Below, one piece after another: positions 44,075 through 52,780 of a stretch of DNA of 64,000 nt. How positions within the stretch are numbered: the stretch's first letter is position 1; the number at the start of each line of letters is the position of its first letter. The translations under genes and the position numbers were made by a program. Under the pieces are notes generated by a model. The model saw only the letters and a list, made by a program, of their open reading frames with translations. It made no database searches and had not been told where the DNA came from. The DNA is from Dietzia aurantiaca (GTDB lineage: Bacteria; Actinomycetota; Actinomycetes; Mycobacteriales; Mycobacteriaceae): NCBI RefSeq assembly GCF_021033825.1, contig NZ_JAIFXZ010000012.1, forward strand, positions 1 to 64,000, in the 5' to 3' direction.

Positions 44075-45130
44075 TCAACCGAGGAACAGGCCCTCCCACC
44101 AGCCGACATACTCGGTGACCGCGTCCGGCTCGATCGACTCCGGGTCGGCCGTCTCGAGATCCTGCGCTACGACATCCGAACCCTCGACACCCGTGCCGGG
44201 CACGCCGGGTAGCACCGAGATGTAGTTCCCCGACAGCGCCTCCTGCCCCTTCTCGGTGAGCATGAACTCGGCCAGAATCTGGGCGGCATTCGGATTAGGG
44301 GCCGCGGAGAGCACGTGCGAGTAGAACGGCACGCCGATCGGGTTGGGCGGCAGCGCGAAGTCGACCGGTGCGCCCTTGTCGCGCTCGACCAGCACGTCCA
44401 TCGACGCCCCTGGCGCCACCCACACCTCTCCTGAGGCCAGTGCCTGGGTCACGCCGGGCCCGCTGGAATAGATCTGGGGGTTCAACTGCGCGAGGCCCTC
44501 GACGAACCCGTCAGCGTAGTCGATGTCCATACGCTTGTAGATGTGGACCACGGCCGGGAATCCCGCCGGAGACACCACGCCCACCCTGCCGTCGAACCGC
44601 GGATCGAGCAGACCCTGCGGCGTCTCGAGCCCCTCCGGGACCTCATCGGTGTTCCAGGCGAGCCCGATCGAGGTGGCGCTCGTCATGAAGAACGTGTCGC
44701 CGAGCATCGCGTCCTCGGCACGATAGTCGGGCGCCTCGACCGCGGGGGCGACCACCGGCACCGAGAACTGGCCCGAGTCCGCACCCCGGTGGACCCATCC
44801 CGCATCCGTGGTCATGTGCACATCCGCGACGGAGTTGCCGGTCTGGTTCTCGACCTCGACCTTGGGGATCAGGTCGGCGTCCGTCCCGCGGACATACGTC
44901 AGGGAGATGTCCGGATACTCCTCCTCGAACGCCAGCTTCAGCGCCTCGAGGTTCGCGGGGGCATGGCTGGAATACAGCGTCACCGCACCCTCGTCGGAGG
45001 CCGCGGAGACGATCTCATCCCACGATCCCGCCAATTCCGAATCCGAGACCTGCGACGATCCGCACGCCGTCGCGACGAGCATCGCCGCGACGGTGCCCGT
45101 CAGTGCTACCCCGAGCTTTCTCGACCCCAT
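44075..45130 (-). CDS. ABC importer substrate-binding lipoprotein (copy 2)
   Basis: A 351-residue lipoprotein with a lipobox VATAC (Cys at about 23). The mature region tracks copy 1 closely (GSWDEIVSAASDEGAVTLYSS, VRGTDADLIPKVEVE, DVHMTTDAGWVHR), so the two arose by tandem duplication and have since diverged. It carries its own module B element upstream (45155-45172). Two binding proteins with separate promoters feeding one permease would widen the substrate range or affinity of the importer. Confidence 0.88.
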   Translation of the reverse strand: MGSRKLGVALTGTVAAMLVATACGSSQVSDSELAGSWDEIVSAASDEGAVTLYSSHAPANLEALKLAFEEEYPDISLTYVRGTDADLIPKVEVENQTGNSVADVHMTTDAGWVHRGADSGQFSVPVVAPAVEAPDYRAEDAMLGDTFFMTSATSIGLAWNTDEVPEGLETPQGLLDPRFDGRVGVVSPAGFPAVVHIYKRMDIDYADGFVEGLAQLNPQIYSSGPGVTQALASGEVWVAPGASMDVLVERDKGAPVDFALPPNPIGVPFYSHVLSAAPNPNAAQILAEFMLTEKGQEALSGNYISVLPGVPGTGVEGSDVVAQDLETADPESIEPDAVTEYVGWWEGLFLG

Positions 45131-45154
45131 CTGTCCATCCCTTCCTCCGAAACT

Positions 45155-45172
45155 TAAACTGAACTCACTTCA
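45155..45172 (-). promoter_or_regulatory. Module B 18-bp element (copy h)
   Basis: Minus-strand reading TGAAGTGAGTTCAGTTTA, 24 bases before the second binding-protein gene. Confidence 0.65.
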
Positions 45173-45231
45173 TTCAAACTATATGGCATGAGTCACAGTT
45201 TGGGAAGAGGATGTTTAGGAACTCGAGCGGT

Positions 45232-46029
45232 TCAGACCGTGAAGCGCCCGCCGTTGCTCAGCAGCACCGCGCCGACAACGTTCGACGCCTGGTCCGACGC
45301 CAGGTAGAGGATGCTCTCGGAGAGCTGCTCGGGGGTCGCGTAGCCGAACGCACTCCCGGAGTTCATCGCCTTGCGCACGGACTCGGGCGTCCGCGCCGCC
45401 ATCGCGGTGTCGACCGGCCCCGGCGCCACGGTGTTGACCCGGATGCCGAAGTGGACGACCTCCTTGGCCACCGACTGGCTGAGCGCGTGCACCGCGGCCT
45501 TGGACGAGGCGTAGTGCGGGTAGCCCACCAGCGTGTCGAACGCCGCCGACGAGCCGATGGTCACGATGGAACCCCGGCCCGCGGGGCGCATGACGCGGAC
45601 GGCCTCGCGCAGGATGTGGAAGGTCCCGTCGAGGTTGACGGCGTGGATCCGGCGCCACCGGCCGTCATCCAGTCGGCTCAGGACGTCCACGGGCTCCCCG
45701 GAGTCGGCGGCCTCGTAGATGTGTCCCTTCGCCACCGGGTCGTCGACGCCGGCGGCGTGCACCACCACGTCCACTCCCCCGTCCTCGGACGCGACCTGCT
45801 CGAAGAGACGCCGGACGGCGTCCGGGTCGGCCACGTCCACCCCGTGCGCCACCCCACCGATCCCGGCGGCCACGGTGCCCGCCGCATCCTCGTCGAGATC
45901 CACCACGTGGACCCGGCGCGCGCCCTCCGCCGCGAGCTGCCGGGCCACCGCCGCGCCGATCCCGGATGCGGCGCCGGTCACCACCGCCACAGAGTCCGCG
46001 AATCTGCCGTCGGAACCACTCGTCGTCAT
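45232..46029 (-). CDS. Short-chain dehydrogenase
   Basis: A 265-residue SDR. TGAASGIGAAVARQL, Asp in VVDLDED (NAD-type), HAAG in place of NNAG, IGSSAAF and YASSK. An insertion around residues 100-125 (DDPVAKGHIYEAADSGEPVDVL) lengthens the loop before the active site and is unusual for the family. The ATG at 46029 follows GAGGAAGAA. It is the last of four oxidoreductase genes reading leftward from 50360. Confidence 0.82.
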   Translation of the reverse strand: MTTSGSDGRFADSVAVVTGAASGIGAAVARQLAAEGARRVHVVDLDEDAAGTVAAGIGGVAHGVDVADPDAVRRLFEQVASEDGGVDVVVHAAGVDDPVAKGHIYEAADSGEPVDVLSRLDDGRWRRIHAVNLDGTFHILREAVRVMRPAGRGSIVTIGSSAAFDTLVGYPHYASSKAAVHALSQSVAKEVVHFGIRVNTVAPGPVDTAMAARTPESVRKAMNSGSAFGYATPEQLSESILYLASDQASNVVGAVLLSNGGRFTV

Positions 46030-46112
46030 CTCGTTCTTCCTCTCGTCACACAACTCGGGTGCGCCCGCGCCATCGCGGGGGCAGTCGTTACCGGCTCAGG
46101 GACACAACAGCG

Positions 46113-47090
46113 TCACAGGGTCACGACGAGACGGCCGGTGACGTCACCGCGCCGCAGCCTGTCGATCCCCCGGTCGACCTGCTCGAAGGTGAGCCGCTGG
46201 ACCTGTGGGGAGATCTGTCCGTCGTTCAGGTAGGCGTAGACGGCCTCGATGTCCTTCTTGGTGCCGCCGGATGATCCGCGGATCACGGCCTTCTGGTGGA
46301 TCACGTCGGCGGTGACGAGCTCGCTGGTGTGCGCGCCCATCCCGACCATCACCACCACGCCGCCGACGCGGATCGCACTTACGGCGGCCTGCGCGGTCGA
46401 GGTGAACCCGGCGAAGTCGATCACGGCGTCGAGCCCGAGGCCCGCCAGGTCGGACGCGTCCGCGACCACCGAGGTGGCCCCGACCTCCTCGCCCAGCCGG
46501 CGTGCGGAGGGGCTCGGGTCGGCGGCGTGGACCTCGGCGCCGAGCAGCACGGCGATGCGTGCGCCGATCTGCCCGAGGCCACCGAGTCCGATGATCCCCA
46601 CCCGGTGGCCCGCGCGGACGCCCGCGACCTCGGCGACGGCCTGGTGGGAGGTCATCCCGGCATCGGTCCCCAGCGCGCCCAGCTCGTAGCCCAGGCCGTC
46701 CGGCAGGGGTACGAGGTCGGCGGCGGGGGCGACGTGGAACGGGGCGTAGCCGCCGTCGCGCCCGTATCCGGGCACGGTGACGCCGAGTGGGTGCACGCCG
46801 TACCGTCCACCGACGACGACGCCGGCGGTCTCCGGGTCGGCGTTCACGTCAGTGCCGACGGCCACGACCTCCCCGGCGATCTCGTGTCCGAGGGTAACCG
46901 GGTTCTTGTGGATGTTGGCCGCCCACGAGGGCTCGTCGAGCTCTCCGACGTCCGAGTGGCACATCCCGGCCGCGCGGACCCGGAGCAGGACCTCGTCGGG
47001 TCCGGGCACGGGTACGGGCACGGTGGCCAGGGTCAGCGGCCGCCCGGTGCCGGTCCACTGCCAGGCCTGCATCGTCGTGTTCCCGGTCAT
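46113..47090 (-). CDS. MDR alcohol dehydrogenase lacking the structural-zinc lobe
   Basis: A 325-residue MDR with catalytic ligands in AAGMCHSDVGEL and LGHEIAGEV, Asp in GTDAGMTSHQA, and GLGGLGQIG for NAD(P). There is only one Cys in the whole protein: the four-Cys structural zinc lobe is missing, replaced by a short VVVGGRYGVHPLGVTVPGYG segment. It may act on hydroxyacyl-CoA or alicyclic alcohols. It is coupled to the upstream ene-reductase (TGATG, 47088-47092). Confidence 0.82.
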   Translation of the reverse strand: MTGNTTMQAWQWTGTGRPLTLATVPVPVPGPDEVLLRVRAAGMCHSDVGELDEPSWAANIHKNPVTLGHEIAGEVVAVGTDVNADPETAGVVVGGRYGVHPLGVTVPGYGRDGGYAPFHVAPAADLVPLPDGLGYELGALGTDAGMTSHQAVAEVAGVRAGHRVGIIGLGGLGQIGARIAVLLGAEVHAADPSPSARRLGEEVGATSVVADASDLAGLGLDAVIDFAGFTSTAQAAVSAIRVGGVVVMVGMGAHTSELVTADVIHQKAVIRGSSGGTKKDIEAVYAYLNDGQISPQVQRLTFEQVDRGIDRLRRGDVTGRLVVTL

Positions 47091-49036
47091 CAGATCTCCA
47101 CTCCCACTCGGTATCCCTCGGCTATCGCGTGGCTGATCCGCCGCGGGGTCACGCAGTCCCCGATCACCGAGACCGTCGCCCGGAGGCCCAGTTCTCGCGC
47201 CAGGTGGTCGACTGGCGCGCGGGGGGTGTGCCACACCACGAGGTCCGGTTCGATCGCGGTCGCGGTGCCGCCGAACGCGGGGACGATCGCCGCGCCGGCG
47301 CCGGCGTCGCCCAGGGACAGCTCGCTCGCGACGTGCAGGCGGGCGCCGCCCGCCCCCAGGCGGGACATGAGCGGGCCCACGCTCTCGGCGGGCACGCGGT
47401 GTGCCAGTGCGGTCAGCGGGGTGATCATGTCGACCTCCCACCCCCCGGCGAGGAGCGCCTCGGCCGCGCTGTAGGCCGGCCAGAACCCGTCGCCCGGGTC
47501 GTAGACCGCGGCACGTCCGGGCGCGTCCGGGATCGTGCCCCCCAGGACGTCGTCGACGCTCACCAGAGCGGGGGCGCCGGTGGTCGGTGCGGGAACCGGC
47601 CCGGGTGACGACCCTGTGGCGACGACGACGTGGTCGGCCATCTCCAGGATGTCGGCGAGATCATCGGGTTCGATCCGGGCGCCGAGGTTCACCTCGACAC
47701 CCAGTCGGCGCATCTCGTTGGTCAGGTAGTCCACGATGTCGAAGATCGTGGCCCGGTGCGGCGAGCGTGCGGCCACCCGCACGGTTCCGCCGAGTTCGGT
47801 CTGCGCCTCGAACACGGTGACGCGGTGGCCCCGGCCGGCGGCGACCCGGGCCGCCTCGAGTCCGGCCGGACCGCCACCGATCACCACCACGTCCTTCGGC
47901 TCGGTGGCGGGGACGCCGAACGCGACGTGGCGGCCTCGCCCGATCTCGGCGTTGACCGCGCAGTGCAGGTGCGGGTCGAACGCGCGACAGTCCTGGTTGA
48001 TCCCCAGACAGCCGCGCACCTCGGTCAGTCGCCCGGCGCGGGACTTCTCCGGCAGGTCCGGGTCGGCGATGAGCGCGCGGGCCATACCCACGAGGTCGGC
48101 CCTGCCGTTCTTGACGATGTGGTCGGCGGTGGCGGCGTCCCGTATCCGCTGACCGACGAGCACCGGCAGCCCGGTCGCGGCGCGCACGCGGGCGGCGGAG
48201 TCCACGGCCACGGCGTCCGGGTTGCTGGAGTCCTTGACGTACTTTCCGCGGGTGCCGTGGGTGATGCTGAAGTAGTCCACCGCCCCGGACGCGGCGAGGT
48301 GTTCGGCGATCTGAACGCACTCGTCGATCCCCATTCCGCCGGGGATCTCCTCCTCGCCGGAGAGTCGCACTCCCAGGACCATGTTCTCGGGCAGTGCCGC
48401 ACGCATGACGGCCACCACCTCGTCGAGAAAGCGCATCCGGTTCTCGAACGAACCGCCGTACTCGTCGGTCCGCTTGTTGGTGAGTTCCGACATGAACTGG
48501 GCGGGCAGGTACCCGTGGGCGGCATGGATCTCGGCGCCGTCGTACCCGGCGCGGACCAGGTTCGCGGTCGAGGTGGCCCAGCCGCGCACGATGTCCGCGA
48601 TCTCCTCGACCGAGAGCTCGTGTGGCGGGTAGGCGTCGCGCACGGTCTTGATGGCGGACGGCGCGGTGGGGGGCGAGTCCGATTCGCCACCGATGAACTC
48701 ACGACCGAGGTGGCACAGCTGGCCGATGATCTTGGCGCCGTGTCGGTGGACCGCCTGCGCCTTCTCGGTCAGCGCGGGCACCACCTCGTCGATGTACGCC
48801 TCGACCAGCTTGCGGGAGCGCAGCGTGGTGGACGGGTGCACGACGGTCGCGCCGCCGATGATCAGCCCCACCCCGCCCGCGGCGATCCGCTCGAAGTGCT
48901 CCTCGTCGCCGTGGGTGGGCACGCCGTCGAGCGCCATGCTGGTGCCGGCGGGCAGTGCCACGAGACGGTTGCGCAGCGTGAGCGGCCCGATCGTGTACGG
49001 GGAGAACGCGTGCGGGAAGTGTGTTGTGTCGGCCAT
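47090..49036 (-). CDS. OYE-type FMN/FAD ene-reductase (2,4-dienoyl-CoA reductase-like)
   Basis: A 648-residue multidomain flavoprotein. Residues 1-335 form an old-yellow-enzyme barrel (NRLVALPAGTSMALDG, HAAHGYLPAQFMS, KRTDEYGGSFENR). Residues 380-648 form an FAD/NAD domain (VVVIGGGPAGLEAARVAAGRG). In between, the 4Fe-4S motif is incomplete: Cys343, Ile346, Cys350 and Cys359, so the second Cys is Ile and the last spacing is short. It would reduce a C=C bond of an enoyl, dienoyl or enone substrate with NAD(P)H. Confidence 0.85.
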   Translation of the reverse strand: MADTTHFPHAFSPYTIGPLTLRNRLVALPAGTSMALDGVPTHGDEEHFERIAAGGVGLIIGGATVVHPSTTLRSRKLVEAYIDEVVPALTEKAQAVHRHGAKIIGQLCHLGREFIGGESDSPPTAPSAIKTVRDAYPPHELSVEEIADIVRGWATSTANLVRAGYDGAEIHAAHGYLPAQFMSELTNKRTDEYGGSFENRMRFLDEVVAVMRAALPENMVLGVRLSGEEEIPGGMGIDECVQIAEHLAASGAVDYFSITHGTRGKYVKDSSNPDAVAVDSAARVRAATGLPVLVGQRIRDAATADHIVKNGRADLVGMARALIADPDLPEKSRAGRLTEVRGCLGINQDCRAFDPHLHCAVNAEIGRGRHVAFGVPATEPKDVVVIGGGPAGLEAARVAAGRGHRVTVFEAQTELGGTVRVAARSPHRATIFDIVDYLTNEMRRLGVEVNLGARIEPDDLADILEMADHVVVATGSSPGPVPAPTTGAPALVSVDDVLGGTIPDAPGRAAVYDPGDGFWPAYSAAEALLAGGWEVDMITPLTALAHRVPAESVGPLMSRLGAGGARLHVASELSLGDAGAGAAIVPAFGGTATAIEPDLVVWHTPRAPVDHLARELGLRATVSVIGDCVTPRRISHAIAEGYRVGVEI

Positions 49037-49049
49037 CGAGGCGTCTCTC

Positions 49050-50360
49050 CTATCGGGTCGCGGCGTCGCCGGCCCGGAGTCCGAACACCAGGGCCGCGGA
49101 GATGCCCCCGGCGTAGGCGCGACGGTAGATCCCGCCCACGTCGGACCCGGCGGCGAGAAGGCCCGGGATCGGGCTGCCGTCCGCGCGCAGCACCGAGGCG
49201 TGCTCGTCGATCCGGATGCCCACCAGCGGGAAGGTCACCGCGGGGCTGGTCTCGATGATGTAGTACGGCCCACGGTCGAGCGGGCTGAAGTCGTACTCGC
49301 GGGGCGGGATCACCTTCTGGCCGGCGGCGTTGATCTCGCGGATCTCCGCGGCGATCGCGGCGCCGTCGTAGCCCCATTCCTCGGGCAGGTACTCGAAGTC
49401 CTCGAGCGTTTCGGCGATGCCACACCTGCCGCCGCGCTTGGCGGTCTCGGTGTACTTGTCCACCGCGATCGCGCCCTCGACGTAGGAGCCGCAGATGAAC
49501 TCCTCGTAGACACGGGCGTCGGCGACGAGCAGGCCGCGCGACTCGGGCTCCTCCATCAGTGCGTTGGCGGTGAGGTGGTCGCCCTGGGTCTCGTCGTAGA
49601 ATCGCTTGTTCTCGAGGTTGAACAGCAGCGCGTGCTCGGAGTAGTAGAGGGACAGTCCCACGAAGTCGCCGGAGTCCCGGAACGGCAGCCCCGCGGGGAC
49701 GAGGTGACCGTAGAAGCCCGCGTCACGCGGTCCTATGTCGGCGCCCACCGCGGTGGCCAGACGCAGCCCGCCGCCGTCACTGTCGGGATTGGACCGGAGC
49801 GGGAACCGGGATGCGTTCTCGTGGAGGTGCTCGTCGATCAGCTCGTGGTTCGCCTGGAAACCGCCGGTCGCGAGCAGCACCTTGCCCGCGCGGATCCGGA
49901 CCGACTCGCCATCCACCACCACATCGGCGCCGATGACCGCGCCCCCCTCGGTGACCAGGGACCGTACGTCGGCACCGGTGACCACCTGCCCACTGTCGGC
50001 CTTGATCTCCCTGACGCAGGCGTCGAGATACTGGACGGTGTCGAAGGCGTGGCCGATGCCGTACCGCAGGACCGGGACGCCGTCGGCGCACTCGACGCCG
50101 CGCCCGCGGATCCAGTCGAGCCCCGCAGCGAAGTCGTCCACGACGGCGTTGCGCAGCGCCTGCTCACCATGGGGGTTGATCTCCGCCATCATCTCCCTGG
50201 TGGGTGCGGTCCACGCATATCCTGCGAACTGCGCCGAACCGCCTGTCCCCGCGGCCTTCTCGATGACCGTGACCGTGGCGCCGTTCGCGGTGGCACGCGC
50301 GGCGGCGGTCAGTCCGGCCATTCCGGCCCCGATGACGAGCAGGTCGGCGGTGTTGTCCAT
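49050..50360 (-). CDS. KstD/fumarate-reductase-type FAD flavoprotein
   Basis: A 436-residue FAD_binding_2 protein. DLLVIGAGMAGLTAAARA is the FAD Rossmann motif, TVIEKAAGTGGSAQFAGYAW follows, and AGSDVGGIYRRAYAGGISAALVFGLRAG is the C-terminal FAD contact. The family includes 3-ketosteroid-1-dehydrogenase and fumarate reductase, which insert or reduce a C=C next to a carbonyl. No other steroid genes are here, so a cyclic ketone or enoate is more likely. The ATG at 50360 is about 65 bases from a module B element. Confidence 0.82.
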   Translation of the reverse strand: MDNTADLLVIGAGMAGLTAAARATANGATVTVIEKAAGTGGSAQFAGYAWTAPTREMMAEINPHGEQALRNAVVDDFAAGLDWIRGRGVECADGVPVLRYGIGHAFDTVQYLDACVREIKADSGQVVTGADVRSLVTEGGAVIGADVVVDGESVRIRAGKVLLATGGFQANHELIDEHLHENASRFPLRSNPDSDGGGLRLATAVGADIGPRDAGFYGHLVPAGLPFRDSGDFVGLSLYYSEHALLFNLENKRFYDETQGDHLTANALMEEPESRGLLVADARVYEEFICGSYVEGAIAVDKYTETAKRGGRCGIAETLEDFEYLPEEWGYDGAAIAAEIREINAAGQKVIPPREYDFSPLDRGPYYIIETSPAVTFPLVGIRIDEHASVLRADGSPIPGLLAAGSDVGGIYRRAYAGGISAALVFGLRAGDAATR

Positions 50361-50422
50361 GGTGACTCCCAGAATCAGATCGGCGATTCGCACAACTCGT
50401 GTGATGCGATTCACCGTATCAC

Positions 50423-50445
50423 CGATTTGAACTCAGTTCACGAGA
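50423..50445. promoter_or_regulatory. Module B 18-bp element (copy i)
   Basis: The core is a perfect palindrome TGAACT-C-AGTTCA at 50428-50440; the minus-strand reading extends it as TGAACTGAGTTCAAATCG. It lies upstream of the four-gene oxidoreductase set. Confidence 0.65.
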
Positions 50446-50506
50446 TTTCGGCGGTGAAATCCTCACACCTTCCGGCATCGCGGCAACGGCGCGGGCAGGC
50501 ACCGGG

Positions 50507-52102
50507 TCAGCGCCCGGCAACGGTCCGGAACTCGGGACCGCTGACGCTCGCGGCACACCCATGGACGCGTTCCCGCAGAGCTGATTCCGGCACCGTCAGT
50601 CGCCCGCGCTCCTGCTCCAGGAACTCGGCCACGTCGGCCACCCGGTAGGTCTCGGTGTACTCCCCCGGCAGGTCGACCGAGGATTCCAACCGCCAGTCGC
50701 GACCGCCCAGGCGCAACCGTGAGCGCCTGAGATCCCTCATCGCCAGATGGAACTGGGCGCGGTCGTCGTCGTCGACCCGATAGGTGTAGCGCACCTCCAC
50801 GGGACCACCACCCGCGGCGCCGCCCCCACCGACCTCGGCCACATCGGCGGTGAGCACGGGTTCGATCCCGGACTCCGCACCGAGTCCCACGAACCTCAGT
50901 GAGATCGCGCTGACCGCGAGCACCGCCGCGGCGATCGCGAGCGCCCCCTGCAGCCCGATCTCATCGGTGAGCGCGCCCCACACCAGTGCGCCCACCGCCT
51001 GCGTCCCCTGGAACGCCAGCAGGATCACGGCGATGAGGCGCGGACGGATCCAGTCCGGGAAGAACTGGTGCCCCATGCTCATCCACGTGCTCTGCACGCT
51101 CACCCAGGCCGCGCCGGCGCAGAACACCGCCACCCCCACCACGACGGGCGAGGTGGACATGGCCAGGACGAGCAGTGCCACGCCGTATGTCGCCGCGCCG
51201 AGTGCCGCGAAGGTCCGCACCCGCAGGCGCCGCCGGAGCCCGCCGAGGGCGAACGCCGCGACTACCGCTCCCGCCCCGACCAACGCCATGATCACGCCGA
51301 ACCCGTCGGAGTTCATCTCCAACCGGTCGTAGGCCACGAGGGAAATCAGGGCCCACAGTGCGCTGGACGGGATGCCGAACAGAACGAGCTGGACCAGCAA
51401 CCGGGTGGTCCAGGCGGAGTAGGCGACGAACCGCAGCGCGCCGACCAGCTCGGGCAGGATCGGCCGACGTGGGTGGGTGCGATCGGGCGAGCCGCGCTCG
51501 GACCGGATCAGCAACACCGCACAGGCCGCCGCGAGGAAGGACACGAGCGCGAAGGTCGACGCCGCACCGACCAGCCCCAGTCCGATCCCGGCGATGAGCG
51601 GGCCGAGGGCGCGCGCCACGTTGAACACGGCGCCGTCCACCACCGCGGCCGCGGGGATGTCCTCCCGCTCGACGGTTTCCGGCAGCAGCGACTGCCACGG
51701 GACACCCACCAGTACCAGTGCGGAGCCGACCAACAGCACCGACAACACCATGGCGAACGCCTGGTCGCGGCCGACGGCGGTGAGCACACACGCCGCGGCG
51801 GCCGCGACGGCCGAGGTGGTGGTGGCCCCCGCCATGAGTTTCTTGCGGGAGGCGTAGCCGGCGATCACCCCGGCGGGCATGGACAGCAGGATGAACGGCA
51901 CGGCCATCGCGGCGGGCGCCAGCGAGATCACGAGCGCCGACTCGCCGCGCTCGGTGAGTACCCACTGGACCGCTACGACGTGAATCCACACCGCGATCGC
52001 GTTGATCAGCTGCACGGTGACCAGGGCCCGGAACACGCGGTTGCGGAGCACGGAGTTCGACCCCGACCCGCCGCCGGGCGATCGTCGGGGCCCCGCGGTC
52101 AC
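50507..52102 (-). CDS. MFS_3-type (EntS-like) efflux transporter
   Basis: A 531-residue major facilitator with about twelve helices (to about residue 410). The first is FRALVTVQLINAIAVWIHVVAVQWVL, and GVPWQSLLPETVEREDIPAAAVVDGAVFNVARALGP lies in the middle. A C-terminal soluble domain of about 110 residues (VRYTYRVDDDDRAQFHLAMRDLRRSRLR and onward) is characteristic of this branch, which exports siderophores or other small molecules. The GTG at 52102 overlaps the nitroreductase stop (GTGA). It probably exports a toxic intermediate. Confidence 0.8.
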   Translation of the reverse strand: MTAGPRRSPGGGSGSNSVLRNRVFRALVTVQLINAIAVWIHVVAVQWVLTERGESALVISLAPAAMAVPFILLSMPAGVIAGYASRKKLMAGATTTSAVAAAAACVLTAVGRDQAFAMVLSVLLVGSALVLVGVPWQSLLPETVEREDIPAAAVVDGAVFNVARALGPLIAGIGLGLVGAASTFALVSFLAAACAVLLIRSERGSPDRTHPRRPILPELVGALRFVAYSAWTTRLLVQLVLFGIPSSALWALISLVAYDRLEMNSDGFGVIMALVGAGAVVAAFALGGLRRRLRVRTFAALGAATYGVALLVLAMSTSPVVVGVAVFCAGAAWVSVQSTWMSMGHQFFPDWIRPRLIAVILLAFQGTQAVGALVWGALTDEIGLQGALAIAAAVLAVSAISLRFVGLGAESGIEPVLTADVAEVGGGGAAGGGPVEVRYTYRVDDDDRAQFHLAMRDLRRSRLRLGGRDWRLESSVDLPGEYTETYRVADVAEFLEQERGRLTVPESALRERVHGCAASVSGPEFRTVAGR

Positions 52103-52779
52103 CAGGTGTCCCAGTGGATGAAGTCCGTGGCGGGCGGTCGCCACGCCGGCCTGAACCTCTCACCGGTGTGGTGGGCGACCGGGATCATGCAGACCTGCTC
52201 GACGGCCTCCGGATCGATGCCCACGATCTCGGCGACGTCGGCCTCGCGCGCCAACGTCATGCCGGTCCAGCAGGTCCCGAGCCCCCGCAGCCGTGCCGCG
52301 AGCATGAAGTTCCAGACTGTGGGATACACGGTGGCCAGGCGGTGTTTGGCGGCGAGCAGGTCCCCGTCCGCGAGCCGCGGCGTCAGGCACGGGATGACGA
52401 TCGCCGGCACCCGGTCCATCACCGCGGCCAGGTGCTCCGCCGAGTCGCGGGTCCGCCGGCTCTGTGCGGCGTGCTCGTCGTCGGCGTCGACCCGCTTGAA
52501 CAGTCCCACCTCACTGGCGCGGTAGAAGCCGTCGAACTCCTCGCGATAGATCGTGCCGAGCCGCGAGATCCGCTCGGGGTCGCGCACCACCACGAACTCG
52601 GTGCGCATGAGGTTCGAGCCCTGCGGCGCCTGCAGTGCGTCGGCGACGCACGCCTCGAGGAGCTCAGGCGCGACGGGGCGGTCGAGGTCCAGCCGCAGCC
52701 GCACCGCACGGGTGGTGGTGATGAGCTCGTGCGCCGAGATATCCGGGCGCACGGTGGCGGGGTCGCCGACGGTCGACAT
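52099..52779 (-). CDS. Nitroreductase-family FMN oxidoreductase
   Basis: A 226-residue nitroreductase fold. TTTRAVRLRLDLDRPV at the N-terminus contacts FMN, APQGSNLMRTEFVVV is the second FMN segment, and GLGTCWTGMTLAREADVAEIVGI the C-terminal one. Members reduce nitro groups, quinones or enones, or act as dehydrogenases. It sits in an operon with an acyl-CoA dehydrogenase (1-base gap) and an exporter (GTGA overlap), so it probably reduces a pathway intermediate or recycles flavin. Confidence 0.8.
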   Translation of the reverse strand: MSTVGDPATVRPDISAHELITTTRAVRLRLDLDRPVAPELLEACVADALQAPQGSNLMRTEFVVVRDPERISRLGTIYREEFDGFYRASEVGLFKRVDADDEHAAQSRRTRDSAEHLAAVMDRVPAIVIPCLTPRLADGDLLAAKHRLATVYPTVWNFMLAARLRGLGTCWTGMTLAREADVAEIVGIDPEAVEQVCMIPVAHHTGERFRPAWRPPATDFIHWDTW

Positions 52780-52780
52780 G

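Noticed and set aside
39964-45130. Ferric iron uptake operon
   Set aside because: Similarity is to a broad family; position in a catabolic regulon and lack of a visible iron-regulator box make iron only one option.
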